Below, one piece after another: positions 1 through 11,044 of a stretch of 64,000 nt of DNA (the first letter of the stretch is position 1; each line of letters opens with the position of its first letter). Under the pieces are notes generated by a model. That model was not told where the DNA came from. It made no database searches and worked only from the letters and a program-made list of their open reading frames with translations. Both the position numbers and the translations under genes were made by a program. This DNA comes from Pochonia chlamydosporia 170 (taxonomy: Eukaryota; Ascomycota; Sordariomycetes; Hypocreales; Clavicipitaceae). The stretch is from contig NC_035792.1 in the NCBI RefSeq assembly GCF_001653235.2, positions 1,116,001 to 1,180,000 of the forward strand, given 5' to 3'.

Positions 1-413
1 ATAAGACACTTACACGCCATACCAAAGTCATTAAACTGAGTGAGCAGCTAACCTTGGTATCATCTCTAGTAATACAAGGCCATGCGGACGCGGACCTCAA
101 TTGCACACTCTCACAAGATAAGCTTCGAAAAACGATAGAATATTGCCTGAAAGCAATGACTCATGTATTCGGGAATGACAGCCTCATTGAAAAGCTTAAA
201 GATGTCAGGAAAAGCGGCCGAGATGCCAATGAGTCGGTTGCAGATGCAATATTGGACATGGAAAAGGGCCTTTCAGGCGCAGAGCTGAAAGAGCTGCGGG
301 ACATACGAAAGTTCGTGGAAGATATGTTCACTATTGACAACTTTGAAACGAATGCGATTCATGGATTGCTGCCGAACATGGAGTATGGTAAACTTGGGCT
401 GGTACGAGTGTAA
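1..413 (+). CDS. 3' end of an unidentified protein, cut by the left edge
   Basis: The reading frame is open from the first bases (codons begin at base 3) to a TAG at 411-413, so this is the last exon, or part of it, of a gene that starts outside the window. The visible C-terminal part is mostly charged and helical in character, with an acidic stretch (LDMEKGLSGAELKELRD) and no motif that I recognise. There is no ATG near the beginning of the frame; the upstream boundary could be an intron end inside the first 50 bases. Product unknown; coding status is likely from composition, not proven. Confidence 0.5.
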   Translation, partial: KTLTRHTKVIKLSEQLTLVSSLVIQGHADADLNCTLSQDKLRKTIEYCLKAMTHVFGNDSLIEKLKDVRKSGRDANESVADAILDMEKGLSGAELKELRDIRKFVEDMFTIDNFETNAIHGLLPNMEYGKLGLVRV

Positions 414-851
414 AGAACAAGTAGTGCTTAGACATCAGTTTCTATGTCAAATATCTGTCACATCCAGCTCATTCATTCAATCTTGGGGCCATCTTATTAC
501 CATTGCAGAGCATTGACATCTAATGTTTAACGAGATAGTCAGCAGGTTGGAGCAAGAGTAGGCCAGCCGGTATTGTCAGACGGATCTTGTCTTGGTACAA
601 GCCGCTAGCAACTCAATTTGACTGAAAACATGCATCACGAAGTAGTGAGCTACCGCTCAGATTGCCGCCAAGTTCAAACATAAACCGGTCTGGTTGGGCT
701 GAGCAACGGTGGCAGGGGCTGCATGGCTGCCTCATTAATTAATTTGTCGTCTGGTTGCCTTGAGCTCAAATCAAGCCCAGTGAAGTACGCACACCTTACC
801 GAAGACCAACAAAAAGAGACAAACCCTCGCCACCGCAAATTCGACATCACA

Positions 852-986
852 ATGGTCATCACCATCACATCAAACGGAGACCTTCCAAACTTAAACACCG
901 AAGCAAAGCAAGCAAAAAAGGCCAAAACGGCCAAACAGCTGGCTCACCTGTACACGGATGTGGCGACCAGATTTGGGGTACTTTAG
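852..986 (+). CDS. possible 44-residue small ORF
   Basis: An ATG in good context (CACAATGG) follows a CA-rich leader of the kind seen in front of real genes here. The peptide is Lys/Ala-rich in the middle (about residues 17-28). It resembles no family I know and may be chance, or a first exon whose continuation I cannot see. Confidence 0.18.
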   Translation: MVITITSNGDLPNLNTEAKQAKKAKTAKQLAHLYTDVATRFGVL

Positions 987-1295
987 ATAGCCTGATAAGC
1001 TGGGGTTATTTGACTATATTTATTAACAGTTTCCATAATTATTAGGAGAGAAATGTAAGTTTAAAGTTGTAGAGTTCCATTTTAGAAGTAGAGTGTCCAG
1101 CTTACTATGCTGTCCAGTTCACTATGCATTCACGTTATGGAATACAAAAGTATTCCATACACTAATTTATAGGCGTATGGATAGAAAGCCTGCACCCAAT
1201 AAAGAGTCAACACGACAAAGCGAAGATGTGCACAAGTGGCTTCCGGTCCGGACGGGTCACCAGTTACTTGCGAAAGTGACTCGTCGATACGCTTT

Positions 1296-1485
1296 ATGCA
1301 GCTAATACTGTTGCCCAAGACTGGGTTGGTTAGATGTTTCAACGTTAGGCAGCAATGCAGTTTAGCTTTCTGGAGTATTATTGAGTTATTTGTTGATAAA
1401 GACGCAGCCTCAGACTCGCATTTAGCCGTCCGGTTTGTGTGAGGGGGAGACAACAACACAAGATCCATGCAAGCTCCCACCAAAA
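1296..1485 (+). repeat. possible diverged direct repeat, copy A
   Basis: Two blocks recur in the same order and orientation at 3092-3300: an 'ATGCAG..AATACTGTTG' block at the left end and a 'GTTTGTGTGnGGGGGAGAC' block about 140 bases later. The intervening sequence is poorly conserved. It may be a relic of an old mobile element; no ends or target duplications are visible. Confidence 0.35.
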
Positions 1486-1769
1486 ACTATGGCTAAAGGA
1501 ACAGCTTAACTCTAAATTGGTGAGACTGATAATTAGCAGTGCCCTGCCCTTTAAATCGTAAACACTCTGCCGTAAAACTAATCTAGTCGTCAAACATTAG
1601 AGACCGTGCTCGACTTGTGGTTCTTCCGGGAATTTGTTAGAAACTGTCACACGGGACGGGACGGTCCGAGAGCCTTTGAGCCCTCTGATGTTGGTTACAC
1701 AGGATTGACACAAAGAGAGATGGTTACACAACAGCATCACGAGGTCAGAATCAGAGCCCAATGGTTGGG

Positions 1770-1777
1770 TATAAATA
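1770..1777 (+). promoter_or_regulatory. TATA box of the small zinc-binding protein gene
   Basis: TATAAATA lies about 240 bases before the ATG at 2019. It is followed by a CT-rich leader (around 1905-1960) typical of fungal transcription starts. Confidence 0.5.
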
Positions 1778-2018
1778 AGCATCCTCAGGGACAGCTAGAT
1801 TGAACAGAACCAAGGACCTTTGATATCAAAAGAAGATATATTTGAATAGAGTATATTTGATTCCAAGCCCAGAACACTGCCCTTCTCACAGAAACACTTG
1901 ACCGAGAAACGCTCATACTCACTCTCACTCACCTCGCCTTGCCTCCAATCCACCTTTTACTATTCCTACTCCTGAGGCGAACACTCGAGCTCGTTCGAGA
2001 TAATTTCCATTGCCTATT

Positions 2019-2330
2019 ATGACTGATTGTCACGTATGCCTTTCGATGAGAACCCGAAAACCAAGTCATGTGCAGGAAGGACTTTCCAAAACCTGCATAC
2101 TCTGCTGCCGCCTATATTGTCCAAACCACGCCGCCACTAATGGTCCTGCTAACGATAATAATGTCTGCGAGATCAATCACCAAACCTATTACAGGAATCA
2201 TAGGCAACAATCTAAAGCCGACATTTTTCCAAGCCTTAGTGCTAGAGCAGAATTTTACGGAACAGAACTCGACGTTGCAGGCGGTAGGGAAAAGGGGGCG
2301 GAGAAGTATCGCGAAGCCACAAACAAATAG
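2019..2330 (+). CDS. small predicted zinc-binding protein, 103 aa
   Basis: Single-exon ORF. Cys and His residues are regularly spaced: C4-x2-C7, C26-x2-C29, C34-x2-H37, then C50-x3-H54 and H61. This suits two zinc sites of a treble-clef, LIM or RING-like fold. After the zinc region comes a segment with IFPSL and ARAEFYG, then a charged tail. No signal peptide or membrane segment is visible, so an intracellular location is likely. I do not recognise a named family and assign no function. The ATG is the first in frame and follows a TATA box and pyrimidine-rich leader. Short proteins can be chance, but eight ordered Cys/His ligands make that unlikely. Confidence 0.6.
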   Translation: MTDCHVCLSMRTRKPSHVQEGLSKTCILCCRLYCPNHAATNGPANDNNVCEINHQTYYRNHRQQSKADIFPSLSARAEFYGTELDVAGGREKGAEKYREATNK

Positions 2331-4138
2331 CTCCAAAGGGCTTTCGTGATTACATGCTACTGGGTAGCTGCCATCGTTGTGGCCCTTAATGAGTATTGTC
2401 AAATCATGATCTGCGGCAACGGACGCTTGGGATGCCTATGACAACGAATTTTAATAAGCTCTAGTACTTTGATGATGCTTCACGTCCAATTGACGCTTCC
2501 ATGAAGGGGGTCAACATGCAGACAGGGCTACAAGCCATTGATGAGAATTGTAAGCTGGGTAGCGTTTATTCTTCAAATATTTAAACCTATGTAACTTATG
2601 AGTTGGAAATGTCCAGCCTACCAGACTTCACTTGGCATGTTCCTACAGTGGGACATGAGGAACTGCTGGCGTGGTGATGCTGTTTTTCGAGGCTTGGTTA
2701 TATTTGTAACAGATATTGCTGTTGGAGATAAGGGGGGGGTCGAGGGGTGAGGATATGATCTGGTTTGAGTTTTTGTTCTTTCTTTCTTTTGCGGCTGTCT
2801 TTGTAGGACAATGAGTTGTACGGTACTGGGTGTTGCTCACGTTTTCTAGGGTCTCTTGATGCTGCCCAAGTGTTAAATCAATAAATACTGAAGTAGATGT
2901 GATGCTAGCTTGAGGTTTCAATGTTGCTTGTCACTGACACTGTCGCCTGGGACGCGCCGCAAGATGTTGGGCAAACAACATTGACGGTGCCCGTCAAGAA
3001 ACGCCACGCCACGCCCTCATTCCTCAAACCAGGCATGGTTGGACGGCCCGTCCCAGTGGTCAAATTAGCCAAGCTTTGATGTGTGATTCCTAATGCAGAC
3101 GATACTGTTGAGCAGGACTAAGCTCGGCGAGGTGGGTGTGCAGCATGCGTCACGCAACAGCATGGTTCAAGACTTTCCCCCAGGTATTCATTGATTTAAG
3201 ACAGGATTTGCACTTGGCATCAAATAACTCCATGTCATCAAATCTCCCCAGCCGTTTGTGTGCGGGGGAGACGACAAGGCAAGAAGCATGCAGCACGCCA
3301 AGCTGTGATCCAGGGGCTGACACTCGGAGCAATTGATCACATGCAATGATATTGGCCAGTGAGAAGATCAACAGTCCGTCTTAGTGAGGCTGTCGACATC
3401 AATTGATACAATCTGCAATGCACTGCCCACCAAGCCAAGGAGGCTTGAGCCGCACAACCAACCACCCTAGTCACAGTTGATGACAGCTAAGAAGGAGAAT
3501 AAGAAAGGCATATAAATTGATATGAGACCTCGTCGTAGGGTAGCCCCGTTCACGATGTTACGGATAGCCACGGGAATCTTCCAGGGGTCATATCAGAGAC
3601 TTTCGCTTTTTCAACTCCAGATATCTTAATAATCAAGCACGTTCATGCTTAATAACGTAGCCCTCTTCAGCAACAGTCAATACCAGTGGTGGGATGCGCA
3701 TCTCGTTGAAGGGACATCCACACTTAGACAAGAACCGCCGTGTTAGAGGCCGCTTGCTGCAACTCGTTCGAAGAGACAATAGGATGCACTGCACTCACAA
3801 AATGAAATAGTATGCTGGCGATACCGTCTGGGTGGAAGGTTTATCGAGCAGAAATCTTTCTATCGCGCTGTAACGATGCGTCGTTATGGTCATTTGGATT
3901 TATAATCATGAGGTTCACGCATTACAAATGCACGACATGGGCGCCACCAAACAAATTATTTTAAAAAATTTAGGCAGTGTGTTCTTGAAATGCCCTCGTA
4001 TAGGGCAAGATTGTATCTGAGGAATACATTCATCACCTTGACTCGGTCAGACTGCCACGTCGGAAAAAAGAGTTGATCTCACACAGCTGATTTCGATCAC
4101 ATCCACCATCTTGAGCAGTCTATGTACGAATCAGCAAG
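2331..4138. other. 1.8 kb intergenic, no supported gene
   Basis: AT-rich, with a G run at 2732-2739 and a possible repeat copy at 3092-3300. A TATA-like ATATAAAT near 3511 is followed only by a 24-codon ORF at 3555. Nothing else is supportable. Confidence 0.5.
3092..3300 (+). repeat. possible diverged direct repeat, copy B
   Basis: Partner of the segment at 1296-1485. The right-hand block (GTTTGTGTGCGGGGGAGAC, from about 3254) is the best conserved part; the spacing between the two blocks is about 20 bases longer than in copy A. Confidence 0.35.
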
Positions 4139-5255
4139 ATGGGAAGCAAACGCATCCTTGTAATTGGAGGAACCGGTGCCCAGGGTTTTGCAGTCATCAA
4201 AGCCCTGCTCGAAGCCAAAGATCAGTTCACAATCCGGGTTCTGTCAAGGAACCCCGAGTCAGAGCACGTAAAAAACACCTTCAAAAATTACCCTCAGGTC
4301 GAGTTCTTCAAAGGGTCGTTTATGGACTTTGCAGCAATAGAAACGGCTCTCCAAGATTGCTATGGAGTGTTTGTCAACACCGACGGTGGGAAACAGAAAA
4401 AACTGTAATCAGCGTTTAGAGCATGGTATTAACCAGCGGTCAAAAGGGTACACCGTCAACGAAGCCGACGAACTATGGGCCGGCGTCCGCATATTCGAGA
4501 TTGCAAACACCATCCCAACAATGAGACACTTCATCTACAGCAGCATAGACTACTACCTCCGCTTAACCAACTTCAATCACAAGTACGCAGCTCACCATAC
4601 CAACGGAAAGGGTCGTGTGCAAACATACCTCGACGGCATGACTTCCCCCGCGCACCCAGACTCCAAACTCATCTGGTCCACACTCATCACGGGAGTGTAC
4701 AACGAGGACTTCATGGGCGGACCTTGTGTGCCGCACAAAGCTGCAGACGGGGCCATCGTCTTCAGACTGCCTCTTGCGGACGGGTATATACCGCTCATGA
4801 CGCTCAAGGACTGCGGTGCGTTTGCTCTGCACCTGTTTCAAAATCCTGAACGTTGGTCCGGTAAGACTCTTGTGGCCGCAAGCCATTTTGCAAACGGGAA
4901 TGAGCTTGCCGAGACCTTGTCCAGAGTAGCTGGTGTTGATGCTCGGTATGAGGCCGTCTCGACTGACGAATGGGTCAACACTTTGCCCTTTGCAAATGAA
5001 CCCATGTCAACAATGTATCCGGATGGAATTACGATGGGTGATAATTTCCGTATGTGGTGGAGCGGCTTCCAGGACAGTATTTTGCTCAAGGCTGGGACTC
5101 GAGATTTGGATGAGTTGAGGCGCATCAATCCGAACTTGCAGAGCCTTGAGGACTGGATACGGGATACTAAGTGGGATGGTTCGCCTCGGCCGGTACTGAA
5201 AGGACTTATAGATGCTGGCATTTCCGCAGATAAGCTGCAATTGAGGGTGGTGTAG
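4139..5255 (+). CDS. NmrA-like family NAD(P)-binding protein, 351 aa
   Basis: Two exons, 4139-4385 and 4447-5255, with a 61-base intron (phase 1; branch-like ATTAAC). The protein begins with a Rossmann fold: a first beta strand then GGTGAQG at about residues 9-15, the dinucleotide-binding loop of NmrA-type atypical short-chain dehydrogenases. A FVNTDG.YTVNEADE segment spans the intron and MRHFIYSSID follows, in place of the classical SDR tyrosine region. Members range from redox sensors such as NmrA/HSCARG, which bind NAD(P) without catalysis, to true reductases; the sequence alone does not decide. No signal peptide, so probably cytosolic or nuclear. It stands alone with about 1 kb of free DNA on the 3' side. 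Confidence 0.85.
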
Positions 5256-6294
5256 ATGTCTTGGGGGCCGCTTTGGTTATTGGAGCTGTCTTGGCGAGTC
5301 TGCACAGTGGGTGTTCAGTACAATGAAGTCTCTTGGAAGTCAAGGTCTTGAGACCAGCAGAGCCAGAGTATGGGGTATTCAAATGTTGAGTGGTAATTCT
5401 CAAAGTTGACCACTAGGTCATCCGGCCGGCCAAAGGGGGCGCTCCACTGCTGCAAAGTGAGAGTCAACTGGTCTCATGTACATTTGTTGACAGTGATAAA
5501 GCTGCTTTGTTGTGCCACAGGGTCCCTGCAGGGATTGCAGGAGGGTTCGTACTTGGTTGTGTGCGTAAATTAGTCAGTAGGTACTTCGAATCATCGGGCC
5601 ATTCTGCATTGCCCACCAGCTCAGACCGCACGATAACCTCAGGACTGTACTGAGATGAAAGTCTTCGATATTATGCGGCGCGGAGGTTGAAGAAATGGAC
5701 ATGGAGCGTTTGAAGAACGGTCGCCGTAGGGTAGTTCACTGACATCAATTGATTACAAAAGACCAGGAAATGGTAGTAAATTTTGCTACAGTATGCTGTG
5801 AAGTTAGCACATCAGTTGATTATGGGCAGTTTCGAATGTAAAATTCAATAGCCAGGATTTAAATTTAAACTCCGGCACATTGTTCGCCATTGCACCGGGT
5901 ATGAAACTATTCACTGTTCAGCATGCACTTGTGACGTAGACAACCCTGACAACAGGGGTCTTTGCCAAATTCACTGTGAACATTACACACAGTGTGGCTC
6001 ATTCTGTCCTCAGGCTAAGTTTCTTGCGCGGGTAAGAAACGCAATATGAGAGTCTCATGAAACCTTATTGTGCACGATTGGCTTTCTTACTCTTAAATTC
6101 TTGGTTCTCTTTCCAGCTCCCCAGTTTTGGACGACCTCCCAAACCGGCAGTTGGACCCTGATTACGTAAAGCGCAGCCAATCATTGAACCTCATCCACCA
6201 TTCTTATGCCGATACGTTCCGATATCCATTGTGTCTCAGCCAGACCCTCAACCTCAACCTCGACAATCTCCCAAGCTCCTCAGATTCACAAACC
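5256..6294. other. 1 kb intergenic between NmrA-like and DUF1640 genes
   Basis: Holds the NmrA-like 3' region and the promoter and leader of the next gene. A short inverted repeat (CCCTGCAGGG, about 5523-5532) is the only structure noticed. Confidence 0.5.
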
Positions 6295-7148
6295 ATGACC
6301 ACGCCGAGCGTCATGGCCGCCGAGATGCTACCGCGATTTCTGCTACCTCGACTGAGCTGGGGAACACCACTCACGGTCACACGCGCAGCTCGACCTTTCG
6401 CCGCCCTGCAAGCTACCACAAACACACCGCGATGGCAGAGCTCCCTTACGCGAAGCTTTAACGACGAAGCGTCACCTCGACGCCGATCGCCAGCCAAGCA
6501 GAGCCCCGTACTGACTCGCGCTTTTCACGCGACCGTTCAGCGACAGCGTGACCACCATTTTGACACACTCAAATTCGTGAAACGCTTACAAGGCGAGGGC
6601 TTCACCGAAGAGCAATCTGTTGCCATGATGCAGATGTTGAACGACGTCATTGAAGAAAGGTGAACACCTCTCAAACTCCCAGCGAATCATGTCCACACTC
6701 TAACCGTTCGTGTCACAGCATCCAAAACTTGACCCGAACAATGGTCCTCCGCGAAGACGCAGCCAAAGCAACCTACACCCAAAAAGTCGACTTCGCCAAG
6801 CTCCGTTCCGAACTCCTCTCCGCAGACAGCACCGAGACAAACACCACGCGCAGCTCCCACGAGCGGCTCACCAACGATATTGCCAAGCTGAGCAGCCGAT
6901 TGCGCGACGAGATTTCTCGCACGCAGGCTAGTGTCCGGCTGGACTTGAACTTGGAGAAGGGCCGTATTCGCGAGGAGGCTGTGGGCCAGGAGCTCAAGAT
7001 CAAGGAGACGGAGACCAAGATTGAGCAGGAGGTCGCGGCGCTGCGGGAGAAGTTGGAGCAGGTCAAGTTTCAGACGCTGCAGTGGTTGATGGGTGTTTGT
7101 ACCGGTTTTGCGGCGCTGATGTTGGGTGCCTGGAGATTGCTTATGTAG
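6295..7148 (+). CDS. mitochondrial DUF1640 / Fmp32-type coiled-coil protein, 264 aa
   Basis: Exons 6295-6659 and 6719-7148, 59-base intron. The N-terminus is Arg/Ser/Ala-rich with almost no acidic residues for about 80 residues, as in a mitochondrial targeting sequence. Then comes the family core: FDTLKFVKRLQGEGFTEEQS, and after the intron IQNLTRTMVLRED and YTQKVDFAKLRSELL. A long coiled coil with ETETKIEQEVAALREKLEQVK follows, and the protein ends in one membrane segment (LMGVCTGFAALMLGAWRLLM). This is the CCDC90/MCUR1/Fmp32 layout; relatives sit in the inner membrane and affect cytochrome oxidase assembly or calcium uptake. Start is the first ATG in frame. Confidence 0.9.
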
Positions 7149-7782
7149 GGGGTATATTTGCGTTGTTACGGTGCAAAGGGGTTGTGAGGGCTGGGGTGCA
7201 TTGGGATAGATGGCGATTTGAGCGCCGCGGTTTTGACCAGGCTTACATGCACGACTGCATGCTTTCCTATGTTATGAACAATTACAAGTTAATTATGTAC
7301 AGCGAAAGCCAAACAGATATAAATTTCAAGAACACCTGGACATTTAATGCAACAGTGATGACACAAGCCATCTCCTCTGCTTGCTCAAGGATTGCCATGC
7401 AGAGCCATTTCCCGGCTAGAATACCGCCGAATCAATCTACAAATCCTACTACCGCTTTTAGCCTCCCTCGCCGCCAAGTTCCCCTTCAGGAACAGCCGGC
7501 CGTCAGTCGGCGACCGCCACCATCCCCCTCCGTCCAGGAACCAAATACCCCGCCGAAGACGGGGAAGGCGCGGGGCTCACTTGCCAGTCAATTAATGGCG
7601 GAAGAATTAATGCTTCAACGTCATTAGCATATCTTCTGTCTACATTTTTTAATTTAATTTTCTTCCAGACTCGCATTCCCATTCTACATGCTCTCTCCAT
7701 ATATACCACATATTACCTCTCCGTCTTCATATGCAACCTTCCTCACAGCACTTCTCCAACAACACCACCAATCATCACCACC
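7149..7782. other. intergenic, 3' region and promoter
   Basis: No supported gene. A stretch of about 7390-7620 reads open in one frame but is low-complexity Pro/Arg and has no good start. Confidence 0.45.
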
Positions 7783-8980
7783 ATGGCAAATAAACCCAAG
7801 GTCCTCCTCCTAGGCCAAATCGAACAGTAAGCACCCCTTCCCAACTCAACCCTCTCTGCCTCACCACGTCCAATTTCTCCGGCACGCAAACCACAAAACT
7901 AACCCCCCCCAGCGCCCACGACGCCTGGTCCCAAATCGCCTCCATCGCCACCGTCCTCACCCCCAATGCCACCAACCGCCAAGAATTCATCGCAGAATGC
8001 CAATCCGGCCGGCTGGACGGCGTGGTCGCCGCCTTCCGCACCTTCGACTCCTTCGCTGTAACCGGCAAAATTGACAATGAGCTCTGCGACGCGTTCCCCA
8101 AGTCCCTAAAGTTCATGTGCCACAACGGTTTGTCCCACCATCTCACTCATCTCAAACACTACTGATTATCACAAAGGCGCTGGGTACGATCAAGTCGACA
8201 TCCCGGCATGTACATCGCACTCCATCCGCGTGTCCAACACCCCTACGGCCGTCGACGACGCAACCGCCGATATAACCATGTGGCTGCTCATCGGTGCTCT
8301 GCGCAACTTCCCCGTGGGAATGGCCGCTCTTCGCGGAGGAGCTTGGCGCGGAAACCCCCTACCGAAGCTGGGCCACGATCCGCAGGGCAAAGTGCTCGGG
8401 ATTTTGGGCATGGGTGGCATAGGACGTAATGTGGCGACCAAGGCGAGGGCGTTTGGGATGAAGATTCGGTATTATAATCGGAATAGGTTGTCGCCTGAGC
8501 TGGAGGATGGGGCGGAGTATGTTAGTTTTGAGAAGTTGTTGGCGGAGAGTGATGTCTTGAGTCTCAATCTTCCATTGAATGTAAGTTTCTCGCCAAGTGT
8601 GACCTCTGCAACGTCTGGAGATGAACTGACTGTGATAGCCGAAAACTCGACATACTATTTCTACAGAGCAATTCGCCCTCATGAAGCAGGGTATTGTAAT
8701 TGTCAACACGGCACGCGGGGCGGTCATGGACGAAGACGCCCTTGTCAAGGCCTTGGATGCAGGGAAAGTCGCCAGTGTAGGTTTGGATGTGTACGAGGAA
8801 GAACCCAAGATTCATCCTGGCTTAATTGACAATCCGAATGTGTTGCTCGTCCCGCACATGGGAACCTGGACGGTTGAGACGCAAACCAAGATGGAGGAGT
8901 GGGCCATCAGTAATGTGAAGCTGGCGGTTGAGCAAGGCAAGTTGAAGAGCATCGTTCCCGAGCAAAAGGATATGGCTTAG
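7783..8980 (+). CDS. D-isomer-specific 2-hydroxyacid dehydrogenase (glyoxylate/hydroxypyruvate reductase type), 334 aa
   Basis: Four exons: 7783-7826, 7913-8127, 8177-8580, 8639-8980. The NAD(P) loop GILGMGGIGR lies in exon 3. The catalytic region is in the last exon: the NTARGAVMDE segment, the acidic VYEEEP and the acid-base histidine in VPHMGT near residue 294. HNGAGYDQVD at the exon 2/3 junction is typical of the glyoxylate reductase branch. The family reduces 2-oxoacids to D-2-hydroxyacids with NAD(P)H; the exact substrate cannot be read from sequence. Exon 3 to 4 was placed so that PKTRHTIST precedes EQFALMKQG, restoring the family alignment. No targeting signal; probably cytosolic. Confidence 0.92.
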
Positions 8981-9625
8981 ATGGATACATGTATTGGGGT
9001 AGGCATGACCACAAGCTGGTCTGGCCCAGTGCTGTTCAAAGTATACACGTTGATAGACTTGAATAGATTACATATGCAATACATTCACAAACAGGTGAAA
9101 TTAAAGACAGGAACATCATGTTCAGCTTGAAAGTCTTGGTTTGAGACTTGCTGTTCTTATTAACGAGACCAACTAACATCTATTGGCCACGGTTGACGGG
9201 CCTCTTTCCGCCAACACGCCTCGAATCCGAGACTTTTTCTCTTCCAATACGCGTTTCCCGTCATATGCTTTTCTTTTTAGGACCTCGCCATGGGGGGATA
9301 TCATATCTAGCAAAAAGAGCCAACGCCATTTTGTTGAAAAAGCACATCTTTTTTTGCCGCCTCCTGTCCGCCCAGCGAGATGAATCTTCCTTCCCTTCTC
9401 CTTCTATGAAAAGAAAGAAAAAGGCGCGAGGATGTCAGATAAGCAACAAAATATCATAAAAACACAAAAGAAAATCCAGTATAACCGAAACTCTCCCAAC
9501 CCATATGCCATGCAAGTTTATGCTGTTGAATCCACAATTTTGCCCCATTGCCATCACCGAACAACGGTGCAAGTCATTACACGTAGGAATCCAGTTGAAG
9601 GACCCTTGGGATGAAATACATTAAA
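8981..9625. other. intergenic between convergent genes
   Basis: 3' regions of the dehydrogenase (plus strand) and of the SAH hydrolase (minus strand). No gene seen. Confidence 0.5.
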
Positions 9626-11044
9626 TTAGTAGCGGTAGATGTCAGCCTTGTAAGGACCCTCGGTGGTGAGGCCAAGGTATTCAGCCTGAACCTTGCTGAG
9701 GGTGCTGAGCTCAGCCTGGACATGGTCGAGGTGAAGACGGGCGACTTCCTCATCGAGGATCTTGGGCAGGACATAGACACCGACGTCGAGCTTGCCAGTC
9801 TTGGCGAACTCAACGTACTTCTTGCCGAAAGCCTCGTCGCTGGCCTTGTACAACATGATCTGAGCAAGGACCTGGTTGGTGAAGGAGCAGGACATGACGA
9901 AAGAGGAGTGGCCAGTGGCACAGCCAAGGTTGACCAGACGACCCTCAGCCAGCAAGATGATGTGGCGGCCATTCTTCATCAAGAAGCGGTCAACCTGGGG
10001 CTTGATGTTCTGGACAGACTGAGCGTTGGCCTTCAACCAGGCAACGTCAATCTCAATATCGAAGTGACCAATGTCTGTGTATCGCGTCAGTGGTTTTTGT
10101 TCATCCAATTGGGGGGTTGAAATGTTGGTATAAGACAACTTACTGCAAACAATGGCATCGTTGGGCATGGCCTCGAAGTGCACACCAGTCAGGATGTCAC
10201 GGCAACCAGTGGTGGTGACGAAGATCTGACCAATCTTGGCAGCCTTCTCCATGGTGGTGACCTGGTAGCCAGCCATGGCAGCCTGCAGGGCGTTGATGGG
10301 ATCAATCTCAGTAACAAGGACGCGAGCGCCCATGCCGTGGAGTGCCATGGCACAGCCCTTACCAACATCACCGAAACCAGCAACAACAGCAACCTTGCCA
10401 GCAATCATGACATCGGTAGCACGCTTGATACCGTCAACGAGGGACTCACGGCAACCGTACAAGTTGTCGAACTTGGACTTGGTGACGCTGTCGTTGACGT
10501 TGATGGAGGGGACAAGCAGCTTGCCGTCCTTGAGCATGCGGTACAGGTGGTGAACACCAGTGGTGGTCTCCTCAGAGACACCATAGCAGTCCTTGAGCAT
10601 CTCAGGGTACTTGGTGTGAACAAGGCTGGTCAGATCACCGCCATCGTCGAGGATCAGGTTGAGCTTGGCACCATCCTTGAAGGCAAGGAGCTGCTGCTCG
10701 AGACACCAGTTGTACTCCTCCTCGGTCTCACCCTTCCAGGCGAAAACGGGAACACCAGCGGCGGCAATGGCAGCGGCGGCGTGGTCCTGGGTGCTGAAGA
10801 TATTGCAGCTGGTCCAGGTGACTTCGGCACCAAGAGCAGTCAAGGTCTCGATGAGGACAGCGGTCTGGATGGTCATGTGCAGGCAACCAGCAATACGGGC
10901 ACCCTTGAGGGGCTGGTCTTGGGCATACTTCTGACGGGTAGCCATGAGACCGGGCATTTCGTTCTCGGCGAGCTCGATCTCCTTGCGGCCAAAGGCGGCG
11001 AGGGACAGGTCAGCGACCTTGAACTTCTGAGCGGGGGCAGCCAT
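9626..11044 (-). CDS. SAH1: S-adenosyl-L-homocysteine hydrolase, 449 aa
   Basis: Exons 10144-11044 and 9626-10074 on the minus strand, 69-base intron. Splicing restores [16 protein letters not shown], in which the intron interrupts the Asn codon. The enzyme splits S-adenosylhomocysteine to adenosine and homocysteine and so relieves inhibition of methyltransferases. Hallmarks are the NAD loop [10 protein letters not shown], the substrate segment [17 protein letters not shown] and the C-terminal KADIYRY, whose Lys and Tyr reach into the neighbouring subunit's NAD site. Length is normal for eukaryotes. Start is [16 protein letters not shown]; the open frame further upstream is leader. Codon use is strongly biased, as expected for a highly expressed gene, which also explains long antisense open frames. 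Confidence 0.97.
   Translation of the reverse strand: MAAPAQKFKVADLSLAAFGRKEIELAENEMPGLMATRQKYAQDQPLKGARIAGCLHMTIQTAVLIETLTALGAEVTWTSCNIFSTQDHAAAAIAAAGVPVFAWKGETEEEYNWCLEQQLLAFKDGAKLNLILDDGGDLTSLVHTKYPEMLKDCYGVSEETTTGVHHLYRMLKDGKLLVPSINVNDSVTKSKFDNLYGCRESLVDGIKRATDVMIAGKVAVVAGFGDVGKGCAMALHGMGARVLVTEIDPINALQAAMAGYQVTTMEKAAKIGQIFVTTTGCRDILTGVHFEAMPNDAIVCSKLSYTNISTPQLDEQKPLTRYTDIGHFDIEIDVAWLKANAQSVQNIKPQVDRFLMKNGRHIILLAEGRLVNLGCATGHSSFVMSCSFTNQVLAQIMLYKASDEAFGKKYVEFAKTGKLDVGVYVLPKILDEEVARLHLDHVQAELSTLSKVQAEYLGLTTEGPYKADIYRY

Larger units (their letters stand above)
414..2018. other. intergenic, AT-rich; one weak small ORF and a promoter
   Basis: Apart from the weak ORF at 852-986 and the TATA element at 1770, I see no coding signal. 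A segment near 1296-1485 resembles a segment near 3092-3300. Confidence 0.5.
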
